Origin: Pelargonium nanum
Taxonomy: Eukaryota; Streptophyta; Magnoliopsida; Geraniales; Geraniaceae
Length of the DNA stretch: 22,836 nucleotides
Reading direction: 5' to 3'
Assembly: GCA_036897485.1 (NCBI GenBank)
Contig: JAYMTF010001532.1
Location: forward strand, 1-22,836
Made by a program: the position numbers and the translations under genes. The notes beneath the pieces are model-generated. The model was not told the origin of the DNA, did no database searches, and saw only the letters and a program-made list of their open reading frames with translations. Positions 10,500-21,104 of the stretch are shown piece by piece. Positions within the stretch are counted from its first letter, which is position 1, and every line of letters begins with the position of its first letter.

Positions 10500-12900
10500 T
10501 TGGGGTTTTCAAATGGTTTGGGGGTTTGGGACGTGGGTTAGTTAATTTAATTTAATTTAAATTAATAAGTTGACGTTTTTAAGTGGGTTGGCTCTAACTA
10601 ATTAATAAGCTTAAGCTTAACTCATTTTGTTGATTTTTAGTTTTTTTATTATATATAATTATTTTATTAGTTTAAGTATAAATATTTTGTTTTGGATACC
10701 TAAAAAAGATTTCGTATCACTTGTGTAAATTAATTAATAATAATTTAAATAAAATAGGATCTTCTTTTGAAGGACATATAAGTCGTGTTCACGTGTTGTT
10801 ATTTGTTAAATCTTAATTTTACGAGTCTAAACAAGACATGATAATTTGGCCGAATCAAAATACTAGTATTATACATCTTATAATTAAATAAGAGTTACGC
10901 ACCAAAAAGTTACAATAGAATGATGGCATTATAATTATATCGGGTAAATTGCCACGTTACTTTATATAAAAAATTAATGCACCCAACATTTTTTGAAATA
11001 TAATTGTCCCATACTATATTGTCAAGTCAATTTACACATAAAACCTTGTAAGAAATTTGAACAATTAGCATTTTGTTATAGGAATAAAAGACAATTACCT
11101 CTTTAAGGGTGTTATTTTCTAGTATTGCATAGCTTGCAATGATTGATGGTGTTGGTGTGTTGGTTTGGAGGTAATGGAGTTCATAAATAATAGAAATAAA
11201 AAGTTCAACGCTAGGCATCATCGTCATGATGCTCATCAATGAATTTTTGTATGAGTGCTCTCTGTGGGGACCACACCATCCACATCCCTATTTTGACTTC
11301 CTTATGCTCTTTTATTTTCAAATGCAATGTCTCAACTGTACCATTTTTATTTAATAATACCATGATTTTGTTTTGTTTATTTATTTTTTTAATATTTGCA
11401 GAACCACCCACTCCACTTTTAGGAATTACTCTTCATCCATGCATTTTGGAATTTCTCACAATTAGCCCACCCCCACTTAAAAATTGTGAATAGCTAGTTT
11501 AGTTGATTTACTTCATTTTTCCGTCATTTTGAATATTTACAAATTGATTCTTTCACTTAAAAAAAAAAAGATTTATCCACTATTGAGAAATTTTAACGTT
11601 GTTTTATTCCACAAATTCATTGAGACGGATGAATATAACTTTAACATTGTGTCATCACTTAGTTAGTTTTGGCTCAACCAAGCCAATAACAAAGATGTTT
11701 AAATCAAATTATTTTTTCTCATATTTATTGAGACTCGTTTCTCAGCTCTCTTGACTCTTTTGCTCATTTCTATAATTAGGAACCCTAACCGTACAAGTAT
11801 ATCCGAAATTCAACCCGACTCATTTCTAAATCACACCAAATTAAACATATAAAAGTATAGGTCAGTTCATACTGAATCGTACATTTTACACTAAAATCTA
11901 ATCCAAACTCTTGTAAATTGGATTTAAATTAGTGTTTATCAATCCAAATATGAAAATATTTGATTCAAAATCTATATTGTCACATCTATCTTTACATGGC
12001 TTCCCAACTTTTTTCTTTTATTTCTTTTTCCCTTCAAACTTTATCAAACAACCTCTTACTCATCGAAACCTTATTCATTTGTTCTCTAATTCTCAATACA
12101 TGACATAAGTGTTGTTCCCGAGCTGTGGGGACACTTGTCCACATACACTTTCTACTCACAAATAACATACTATAAAGCATATAAAGTTAATATAGTGGGC
12201 ATCTCCACTCCAAATAAGCTTATTTAAGTGAACGGAAGGAATGAAACAAACGCACACCTAACGACTAAATTTATCCCCAAACTCTAATTTGATTCCCACA
12301 CTGCATCCATTCAAATCCTTGTCTAAATTTAAAACAAACTATTACTCCATACACCTTTCGAAATTTTATTGGTTCATAACTTTTCGCCCGTGTTTCTATA
12401 CAACAAAACACAAATGATTGATGATTCTCGCTGACTTATCTTACAAGTATTATTGATAATTCACGTGTAACTCGCTTGCCAAAGCTAAAAGTACACCCTG
12501 GTTTGGGGCAAACAAGTTAAATCAAATTACTTGTTTAATTTACATGCCACAAGGTTTCAAGTCTTGAAAACTTGCTGTGTGTTCTCTATGAAATACTATA
12601 TTAGATCATTAGGGAATGCACTTCATGCTAATGGTATTGTTAGATAGCCATTCAACATGTTAGTATACCCCACAATTATAATACAAAGAATCCGTGTGAG
12701 TGAATGGTTGGTCAGGCACTTCACGGTCACTCCATATTTTCAATTTGCGGTGCATCACCACCCTCCATCCATCTCAACTGCACAATATGCTGCCTTAATT
12801 CAACAAACCTAGAGAGAGAGAGAGAGAGGGAGAGGAGTACGAGTCAAAGAGTTATTGGCTGAGACTCAGCCAAGGCATAAAGAAAGCGGAACAAGGAGGG
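10500..12900. other. AT-rich intergenic region without a recognisable gene
   Basis: About 2.4 kb between the POL-like leader and the 3' end of the START-like gene. It contains ATTTAA/TTAATT-type simple sequence (10540-10570), a short palindromic TAAGCTTAAGCTTAA near 10606-10620, and a GA repeat at 12811-12828. The short open frames here have biased, low-complexity translations and no start or splice context I would trust. The right end probably overlaps the START-like 3' UTR. The left ~500 bp should hold the POL-like promoter. Confidence 0.6.
12811..12828. repeat. (AG)n microsatellite
   Basis: Nine AG dinucleotides followed by an imperfect GA-rich tail to about 12836. It lies in intergenic DNA some 380 bp beyond the stop codon of the START-like gene. 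Confidence 0.85.
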
Positions 12901-13206
12901 CGCTCCTCGCCCACAAATTCATTACGGCGGATATGAGTGTCAAATTGTGAGGCAACATCTCCTAATTGGCTTGATTGAGTAACAGTCTATAACTCTTTGA
13001 TTATGATTCTTTCTCTCTCTATATATATATGTGCATCAAAACTTTGGGATTGTTTCCACCTTCCCAATTGACTCTTGAAAATTGAAACAGATCAGATACA
13101 TTATATGCAACACATACTGACATTATTGCGTTTAATTATAGTGATAAAGTATAACTTGAATGATCGAGGAACTTACTGAAATTATAAGGCCAGAGGTTAA
13201 TGACAT

Positions 13207-16200
13207 TCACGAGCATGTAGAGAGAGTGCTATTATTGGCTTTCTGTGCTTCTCTTCGGATACATAATAGGTTTGTTTTTATCTCCTTGCAAAGTCTGCCT
13301 TCAACTAGACCCACGGGTAACCATAATTTTGGCTCCACATTCACCGTATATGACAGAGTTGATTGACTGTTTTGGCTTAGTGCTGAATCACTGCTTTTAC
13401 AACTACCTCTATCGCACTGCAACACCCATCATGTAATAGAAATATTAAGGTTAAAATATGCACAGCAAATTTCAGCACGACCTCTTACTTTCTAAATTCA
13501 CAGAATCTAATTAGAATCAAGCATGTAAAGACAAAAGATAGCATGGAAGAAACTTGTTTCACTGGTGTAGCTTATTGGAGATTGTAGCCCCCAAACTAAA
13601 TTGATGTTTCAAGACGGCCATTATACACAGCTCTTGAGACTTGAATATAGTCTTCATTTTGAATTGGTGCATGATGATGTTTGCTGTCAGCATTGAATTC
13701 TTTTGTAGGAGTTGACGATTTTTGTTGTCTACAAATGGAACAAGTGGAAAACATGGTCCATTAACAACACCATTCCTAACATGCTATCAACTACGAATAC
13801 TAGTAACTCGCTACTAATAATAATTGAGAGCCAGATAACCCACAAATCACTACTCCACAAATTTTAGAGCACTGCTCAAAGCTTCCCTTCGTTTCAAAAT
13901 TTGTAACTCCCATCTCTAGCATGAAAAATTCAAATTTATTGATGTGTATTACAGGTTTTGAAACTAGGAGGAGTGTTGAGTAGTATCTAAAATTTGTGGA
14001 GTAATGATTAGTGGGTTATTTGGTTCCTGGTTTATAGCAGTATAGTACTAGTGAGTTAAAGGTAATCTTAGTTGACAACACATTAGCATGTTGGGAATGG
14101 TGTTATGAGCTGCCCATGTTGTCCTCTTGTTCCATCTTTTTAAGCTAGAATTTGCTTATTGTAAGTCTATATATAAGGTTTTTATGCTTAGCTATTCTCA
14201 ACAAAGATAATGGATAGCCATATAATCTGGCAAGATCAATAAAACACACCAGTATTGAGTGTAAGTTCAATTGAATAAATCAAGGTAGCATTTGTATTTT
14301 TTGAAGAGAAAAGGAATAAAAATATGGAAATGAGAATGTTATTCCCCTTTTTGCGTCTACTTGCGTACAATATTCTCTCACGTTTATGTATATATAATCA
14401 TTTATTAATGTGATTCCCTTTTTCTTTGGAGGGAAGAAAATAGCAAAATCTTATTCTTGCTCCACATACAAAGAATTTCCTGGGATTCCTTTGAAGTTCT
14501 AGATTGAGTCAAATCCAATATTTGGATGACCAATTTTTTTGGATTTATCCAATACAATACAAAACATGCCTATAGATTTCAAATGAAAGATGGACCTAAC
14601 CCCTAACACTTGAAATCTCATAGTTTTTCAAACATTAGATTTATATTTGAATTCCAAAACTTAATATTCTAGAATTCAAATTCTAAAATTCAAATCAAAT
14701 CCAATAATTCAAATGCAACCCAAGTGAATTCTATTTTCACATAATTTTTGAATTATTTCCATCAAATGCCTAATCTATTTCAACTTTCAAGTTTACATAT
14801 GCCAAAAACTGGTGATGATTCTGAACTTGGAGATGCAACACAATGAGTAACAGAAAGCTATAGGAACTCCTTAACCATTCTATAAATCTATGGTGGTTCA
14901 ACATCAACCCTTTGAATCTAGAAAAATTACTGGTTCTGTTCCAACATAATCATATTATTTACAGAGACAACTGACAACAGTTAAAGATAGCATTGAATGA
15001 CAAATTAGAGAACATGAAAGAATGAAGTATAGCTATCACCTGTTCAATAGACCATTTTCCTTGAAAGATTTGAAAATCACCTTCAACCATGTTAAACTCA
15101 ATGTCGCGTTTCTTTCCGGAAGGAAGAGTCTGGAGATCCTTTTCATAACAATCCACAACTCCTTTAGCATTGAATTTCAGCCCAAATGCCAAGTCCTGCT
15201 CACCAATCTATTGAAAACAAGTAACATCATATCATCAACAGGAGCCAACAAGAAATGCCTCATCTCAGTCATATTCAGGAGGATAATTCTATTTACTACA
15301 GGTTCAGATAGCATAGCAATGCCTATGTTTAACACTTGAACTCCATTTTTGAAGGCTTAAAATCAATCATAACATGTAACATTATCAAAAGAAGCCAACG
15401 AGAAATGCCTCAGCTCAGTCATATTCAGGATGATAATTATATTTACTACAGGTTCAGATAGCATAGCAATGCCTATGTTTAATACTTGAATTACATTTTT
15501 GAAGGCTTAAGATCAATCAAAACAAGTAACATCATCAAAAGGAGCCAACAAGAAATGCCTCAGCTCAGTCATATTCAGGAGGATAATTATATTTACTACA
15601 GGTTCAGATAGCATAGCAATGCCTATGTTTAACACTTGAATTTCATTTTTGAAGGCTTAAAATCAATCATAACAAGTAACATCATCAACAGGAGCAAACA
15701 AGAAATGCCTCAGCTCAATCATACAGGTTCAGAGAGCATAGCAATGCCTATGTTCAACACTTGATACCATGTTTGAAGGCTTAAAATCAATCATGCAGAG
15801 ATACAAATCCCTAAAATGATACTGGAAAGAGAAGAAGAGGTCTGTACCTGGTAAAGACGAGCAAAATTAGGTCTCTTCTCAAGCAATTGGCTGACGGCGA
15901 GACCGGGAATGAAATCCGCCAGTCTTTCGTAATCGGTCAGAATATTCCAGACAGTTTCAAGACTAGCATCGATAGCAACTTTGGATTGAATCCTTCGGGA
16001 GTTCCTAGTAAGCTTCTCGATTTCAATGAATACATCATCATCATCATCACCATCGTAGGTATCATCGTTTTCGTCTTCCAAATCATCATCATCACCACCA
16101 GAACCGCCCGACGATGATACATTGGAATCGGCTTTATAACAACATGAACTCCATGAATTGTGCCTGAACTGGAACTGTGAGCGAAGGAGCTTCGGAGAAG

Positions 16201-16369
16201 CTTTGAATGTCCTATTTGAGGTAGATGAAGAGCAAGGATTTACGAATCGAATCAATTTTGTAGTTGATGGTGAATTCTTCAGAATGAGAAATGGATCAGA
16301 GACTGCAAAGACGCTCATCGCTGTGTTCTTCAACAATTCAACACCTTGAATCCAACTTCCACCAAGCAT
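13207..16369 (-). CDS. Plastid START/polyketide-cyclase-like lipid-binding protein (three exons, 299 aa)
   Basis: Exons are 16369-15848, 15207-15040 and 13416-13207; all joins are in phase 0. Residues 1-80 are rich in Ser, Thr and basic residues with few acidic ones, as in a chloroplast transit peptide. Residues 93-112 form an Asp-rich stretch encoded by a GAT-type trinucleotide repeat. From ~125 to 285 lies a COQ10/polyketide-cyclase START fold: IEIEKLTRNSRRIQSKVAID, WNILTDYERLADFIPGL, FGLKF, GDFQIFQGKWSIEQ, LSYTVNVEPKLWLPV and EGRLCKEIKTNL. It resembles the Arabidopsis protein At4g01650. The ligand is unknown for the family; binding of a hydrophobic molecule is inferred from the fold. The first ATG (16369) has a TATA-like motif only ~6 bp upstream, so Met18 (16318; MSVFAV) may be the real start. 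The third exon is reached across a 1623-nt intron; its sequence fits the family C-terminus, so I keep it. Confidence 0.88.
13417..15039 (-). other. Second intron of the START-like gene (1623 nt)
   Basis: The donor is GAACAG|GTGATA at 15039 and the acceptor GTGTTGCAG ends at 13417. It holds the long imperfect hairpin at 13731-14138. A further AT-rich block at about 14286-14770 has short GCATTTG motifs in opposite orientation at its ends and GAATTC-rich interior sequence. That block could be an old DNA transposon, but the ends are too short to prove it. Confidence 0.55.
13731..14138. repeat. Long imperfect inverted repeat (arms ~185-200 bp, loop ~26 nt)
   Basis: The left arm, ~13731-13914, pairs with the right arm, ~13941-14138. 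Matching blocks include ATGGAACAAG against the complement of CTTGTTCCAT, AACACCATTCC..AACATGCTA, CTACTCCACAAATTTTAGA (with one mismatch) and GTTTCAAAA. The arms differ by substitutions and several indels. Either strand could fold into one long hairpin. No clear target-site duplication was seen, so it may be a decayed foldback MITE or an inverted local duplication. Confidence 0.85.
15216..15794. repeat. Four-copy tandem array, 150-bp period, filling START-like intron 1
   Basis: The anchor GGAGCCAACAAGAAATGCCT or a close variant starts at 15241, 15391, 15541 and 15691, exactly 150 bp apart. Other anchors (CAGGTTCAGATAGCATAGCA; GAAGGCTTAAAATCAATCAT) keep order in every copy. Copy 1 has ~5 extra bases near its start. 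Copy 4 lacks about 25 bases before ACAGGTTCAG. The array covers roughly 580 of the intron's 640 bases. It has no spacer/repeat alternation, so it is not CRISPR-like. Confidence 0.95.
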
Positions 16370-16602
16370 TTCTGCTTTATACTATACTACTACGGAGTAC
16401 GAAGCAGCAATGGTGTTTTCTCCCAGGATCGGATCAGATCCGTCCGTTTTCTGTTATCATCCATCTGGTTATGATCTGTGGATGGGATGGTATTCGAAGA
16501 TACGACACCGTTTTAGTTGGATTTGCTACTACAATAGCTAGGCTACACTGTACGGATTCTCCTAGAGAAAGAGATAGAGACACTGTAAGCTACACTACTC
16601 CC
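16370..16602. promoter_or_regulatory. Short divergent promoter between two plastid-protein genes
   Basis: Only 233 bp separate the annotated ATGs of the START-like gene (-) and the cyclophilin gene (+). On the minus strand TATAAAG lies at 16381-16375. No clear TATA box was seen for the + gene. The frame of the cyclophilin stays open across this segment and includes an in-frame ATG at 16471, so part of it could be coding in a longer form. Confidence 0.6.
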
Positions 16603-18534
16603 ATGGCTTCTTCTTGTTCTGGTTCTGTGTCTGTTTTGCAAATGGGTCGTTGCAATTACAGCTCTTCTCTTCTCCAGGTGAGTTAATCAGTCTCTTTAGG
16701 GTTTCATCATTCTCTGCTCTTGTATTGTTGCTGTGATTTGTCATAACGGTTACTTTTTCTGTTTTTCAAAACCTAACTAGCTCATGTTGGTTAAATTTTC
16801 CACTGTTTATACTTTGTTCTACTTAAATCTTTTGTTGTTGTTGCTTTCACTGCAAGGCAAAGGTTTAGCGTTTGAGTTTTGCCCACTAACAGTTACACTA
16901 TTTGAATTTAAATTGATTTTACATTACTTAATTAACTAAATACTCCATTACACTTCAGTTCAATTGCATCAATATATGTTAAACTTAATGGTTCATTTGC
17001 TTCTCAGGATGGCTATAGCCAACTTGGTTTCAGCATGCGCAGGCCGAAGCCACAGTTTATGTTGTCTGCTAGTATTACAAACAATATATATCCGGGTCAC
17101 TCCCAAAATCCATATTCAAGATTGCGCCGAGAAGCAAAATCTTGCAACCCCACGAGTTTATCAGTGAAATATCCTAGAATGGTGTGCATGAACTCAATGA
17201 ACAATGTGGGTTTCTCATCCATTCGACCACCTTGATTTGTATTGTATACGAACTACAGCCTATATATGATTAATTTGTGTTGAGTCTCTTTCTGCTGTTG
17301 ATGCCTGGTCAATTTGGTTCTATATCTTACACTATCCTTTTATTTTAGGATATAGAGCTGCAAGAAAAAGTTACAACTACGTGCTTCTTTGATATAGAAA
17401 TTGGGGGTAAACCTGCCGGCAGGATTGTAATGGGTCTCTATGGAAATCTTGTTCCAAAAACTGCTGAGAATTTCCGCGCTTTGTGCACAGGTTAGCTCAC
17501 TTGGTCTTCCAACATTTGAAGGCTTTCTTACTATCATTTTTGAATTAGATGATACAGCAGTGCATATTGAGATCATTTGAAGAATATTGTTGCAGGAGAG
17601 AAAGGTTATGGTTACAGAGGATGCTCTTTTCACCGGATTATTAAAGATTTCATGATCCAGGGAGGGGATTTCACTAATGGAAATGTGGGTTCTCTCTCTC
17701 TATATGTGTGTGTGTGTGGGAGGTTGGGACTTGGGAGTAGAATTGTGCACTTTGTTTGATACAAAATTTGTATTCCTGAGCCGATAATAGTGATATTCTC
17801 TGCCTGCAGGGAACTGGAGGAAAGAGTATCTATGGTTCTAGCTTTGAAGATGAAAGCTTTGCATGTATGTGCTTGCTAGTTCCTGGATAAAGTATCATGA
17901 TCTCATTCTGGAGTGTTACTAAAAGTAACTTATGTTATGATTTGTAATCATATTTTGGGAAATTTCAACTAATGACTTTGGAGCATTTGAACTGAATGTC
18001 TTTTTTGGAACTGATTTTTTGAGGTCTCCATTTGCAGTGAAGCATGTTGGACCGGGAGTGTTGAGCATGGCCAATAAGGGTCCTGATACCAATGGGAGTC
18101 AGTTTTTCATTAGCACAGTAAAGGTAAGATAGGCACTTCGACCTTTTATTCTCACATAGAGAGCCAAATTGACCTTGTCTATTTCATACATAAAATTCTA
18201 CAGTATTCTCCAAAAATTAGGATGGAGTGCTCAAAATTTAGGAAATGTTCTGTATGCAATTTTCAGATTGTTGATTATTAACGAGTACATGCTGAAATTG
18301 TTTTGTACGCCTAATCATGTTGTGTTAAGTTAATGCTCTAGCCCTCTTTAAATAATGTTCTTGATTTGTATTTTGTAGACACCGTGGTTAGACAACCGCC
18401 ATGTTGTGTTTGGACATGTTATTGATGGAATGGATGTTGTGCGGAAGCTTGAATCCCAAGAAACGAGCAGGACAGATGTCCCTCGACAGCCATGCAGAAT
18501 TGTAAACTGCGGAGAACTACCTACAGAGAGCTGA
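16603..18534 (+). CDS. CYP28: Chloroplast cyclophilin, peptidyl-prolyl cis-trans isomerase (seven exons, 266 aa)
   Basis: Exons are 16603-16677, 17008-17205, 17349-17490, 17596-17684, 17810-17864, 18038-18123 and 18379-18534; all introns are GT-AG and joins are in frame. Residues 1-91 form a Ser- and Arg-rich, acid-poor leader typical of plastid transit peptides. The cyclophilin domain runs from ~99 to 262. Active-site residues aligned to human CypA are present: R152, F157, M158 and Q160 ([15 protein letters not shown]), F210 (NGSQFF), W218 and H223 ([11 protein letters not shown]). It should therefore be catalytically competent and cyclosporin-binding. The segment [20 protein letters not shown] and the Cys-Gly-Glu-Leu tail are closest to what I recall of Arabidopsis CYP28 rather than CYP20-2. 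The start is chosen at ATGGC preceding a typical MASS transit start; an in-frame ATG at 16471 would add 44 residues. Lumenal targeting is unproven: no hydrophobic Sec/Tat core is visible. Confidence 0.9.
17691..17719. repeat. Compound (TC)n..(TG)n microsatellite in cyclophilin intron 4
   Basis: A TC run just after the exon 4 donor (17685) passes through TATA into a TG run of about seven units. It is a probable length-polymorphic site lying within ~35 bases of a splice donor. Confidence 0.8.
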
Positions 18535-19112
18535 TTTCTCTGCCGACTCATCCTATGTGGGTTGCCGTTTTCTACCAGGTTGATCCTATTTTGCTTTATT
18601 ACAATCACAATTCTAGGAAGAGCTTTAGAATTAAGTTCGGCAAATTCAGTCATATCTTGAAAAAGAAAACAGAACAAGAAAATACATCTTTTTGGACGGT
18701 TTAAGTGTGGAATATCAAATGAGAAAATTTTGTAGGTTGTCTTCTGGAGATGATGAATTTATTATTATGGTTATAACATGCACAGGTTCTTTACATGATG
18801 CGTGTGTGCATGCAAAGCCTGTGTAGGTCATTTGCAATCCCACTTTTTGTCATTATATTGGGTTTTTCCCTTGTGCATGCAAGTTACAACAAAAATATAA
18901 ATTGATCCTTGGGACTTGTTGAGAATGTGAAGTTTGTTTTGTCATGTTTTGTTCGAACTTAGCTATATAACCCAGCTGAACATAAAGACTAGTGCTTGAT
19001 TTATTTCGGTACATGAACATAAAAGGTTGCATCATATAAGTAGAACCTCCCTTCAAGACCGGGACTTATACTTGAAAGGTTGGCGTAAACATGTATTAGA
19101 GTAAGGAGAAGC
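18535..19112. other. Convergent 3' intergenic region
   Basis: The 578 bp between the cyclophilin stop (+) and the HAD-phosphatase stop (-) must hold both 3' UTRs. A short possible hairpin (CACAGG near 18781 against CCTGTG near 18820) and repeated TGCATGCAA motifs are present. No gene is visible. Confidence 0.6.
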
Positions 19113-21025
19113 CTATGCATGAACGATGGTTTCAACTGCAGCGGACTGAATCACTAGCTCAGGCTGTTCTCCTGCAGTTTCCCAAATTTCAGGTATAGCT
19201 TCTTTGATATTGTGGATGCTACTCAAAGCATGATCCGCACCATCTACTAGTTTTGAGCTTCCTACCTGCCATCGCATAGTATTTTTTTTTCATTTATAAA
19301 ATGCATTTCGTCATGAATTTTCGAGACTTGTTTGTGTGTGAGTATTGTAAGAGTTAAGTTAGAGCTTACAATTACAGTATGAAGCCCAACAGCTTTTCCA
19401 CTGGCAATGTTTCGAGTACTGTCATCGAAGAAGATCTGCATAGAGTAAAAGAAGAAAATTAATCGCCATCTTAAATTAGAAACAACTTAGTTTTCTTGTT
19501 GTGATATAGTTGTGATGTTTACTGTTTTCTTCGGGTCAACATTCGCAATCCTGATAGCAGCTTCGATGGCTTCCACAGAGGGCTTACAGAGAATGCTCTG
19601 CGAGTTGTAGCAGCAACTAATCGGGTAAGTAGGATCGAGTTCATGATCTGTTTTTTCGGTGTTAGGGTTGAGAGTCTCGAAACATATGACTCCTTCAAAA
19701 CAATCTTCTAGGCCCAACCTGTTGAGTACTTCGGTTGCATGTACTGTGTCTGCATTTGTGAAAATCTGATAGCAAAAACCAACTATGCATCTTAGTATAT
19801 TAATGCTATTTTGCTTTTGTTTCTTAATTTTCGGATTGAAACTTACTATTTTGCGCTGTGGCATAGAAAGTAGAAGGTTCCTCAACGCCAGATCAGGCTG
19901 CAGGGCGTCATAAGGTAATCTTCCATGAACGTATTCGTGGAATTCATCATTGTCAAATTCGTAACCAAGAGCCTGAAACTCGTGTTAGTTTCATATTAGT
20001 CGATGGATTGATTTATTCATCATTTTTATCGGAAGCATGAAATCTATATCGTTTTACCTTCAAACCCGCCATTGTTGTTCCGTGTTCTCTGTATAGCTCC
20101 AAACACATCCCAGGCACTTCACTTTCTTCTATGTGCAAGTATTGCAACATGAACTCTGCACTTGATTTTGTCATTTTCATTATTAGTACAGTAATAAATA
20201 GTCATGGTTCTATAGCTACAATTGGTTCACTGAGTACTTGAGTAGATACCTTCTATATTCTTGCGGCAAGCTGAGTTGATACCTGAACTCATTGGATATA
20301 GAGTATCATCCAAATCTGAGGAAATCAACCCATACATTAGCTACAGGAACACATATTTACATAATTTATCAGGGTGTAAACGAATCGAGTTTTTAACAAG
20401 TTGTTTGAGTTCGGCTCACAAAATATTTGCCTCGTAATCTATATTATCGAGCTTGAAACTAAGTTTAGGCTCGGTTATTGAGCCAATTCTTATGGAGCTT
20501 TATAGGCTTGCGAGCCAGCTTGTTTATTATTTTTTAAATAAACAATATTGTATTATATATGGTTTAGAAAATATAGACATAACATGTGTACAAATATTAT
20601 TTATGTAATGTTTGGATATTACAAGGTAAAGCTCATTAACATGCACTAATGATTTTATTTTAAAATCCAATGAATTTAAATATATGGTTAATTGTCAACT
20701 AATCGTGTCGTTCTCAAGTTTGACTATTTGTTTTATGTGTTCCTAAGCCTAACAAAAAATATCGAGTGCCTTTTTGTTACCAGCAAGTGTATTAAACTGT
20801 GACTCAAAACTGAAAACTCAAGAGACCAAATAAAACACTCACTTTCCCTACTGAGGGTTTGTAGAACCGAGTGCCTTGTCAAAGCATGAACAACTCGATT
20901 CACGTAACCACATAGAAAAATGAATTCATAGTTAAAAACAAACTTAAACCGCATTGAGTTTCAAAGAACGTACCAAAGAGCAAGCACTCGAACTGAGATC
21001 CATTTGATTTGCAAACACCATCCAT
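19113..21025 (-). CDS. HAD-superfamily phosphatase, plant pyrimidine-5'-nucleotidase / SDT1-like (seven exons, 267 aa)
   Basis: Exons are 21025-20974, 20315-20250, 20155-20058, 19972-19847, 19765-19523, 19435-19370 and 19265-19113; all joins are in frame. The four HAD motifs are intact: DLDDTLYP (nucleophile D18, acid/base D20), FTNAD (T117), CKPS (K175) and FFDDS (D199/D200). Residues ~40-110 between motifs I and II form a small helical cap. There is no targeting signal, so it is probably cytosolic. Close plant homologues (for example Arabidopsis At5g59480) are annotated as HAD hydrolases or suppressor of disruption of TFIIS, after yeast SDT1, a pyrimidine nucleotidase. Substrate is not established; dephosphorylation of a nucleoside monophosphate or another small phosphoester is inferred. 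The region between motifs II and III (~145-172, Asn/Pro/Tyr-rich) is variable in the family. The first exon encodes only 17 residues, and the nucleophile codon is split by intron 1. Confidence 0.92.
20316..20973 (-). other. First intron of the HAD-phosphatase gene (658 nt) with a repeat fragment
   Basis: From about 20371, AGGGTGTAAACGAATCGAG is followed by alternating GAGCTTG/GGCTCGG phrases to about 20530. This resembles a very common plant repeat that opens with GGGTGTAAACGAGC(C)GAGC. No matching second terminus was found in the intron, so it is a fragment at most. Confidence 0.45.
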
Positions 21026-21096
21026 GTTGTAGCTAGAAATTGATGAGAAATAGGTAGCAATGAGAGGTTGATGATCCAAAATAGTGGCAAGCTCCT

Positions 21097-21104
21097 TATA
21101 TATA
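21097..21104 (-). promoter_or_regulatory. TATA box of the HAD-phosphatase gene
   Basis: On the minus strand TATATATAAGG lies about 75 bp upstream of the ATG at 21025. A start near 21070 would give a leader of roughly 45 nt. It is the best TATA match in the upstream region. Confidence 0.55.

Noticed and set aside
15022-15339. A 105-codon + strand frame running from START-like exon 2 into intron 1
   Set aside because: It is antisense to exon 2 and continues into the tandem array; no independent support.
15216-15794. CRISPR-like array
   Set aside because: The units are 150-bp head-to-tail copies with no unique spacers, in a eukaryotic intron.
20371-20700. A complete transposon in HAD-phosphatase intron 1
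   Set aside because: Only one end-like sequence is seen; neither a matching terminus nor a target duplication was found.
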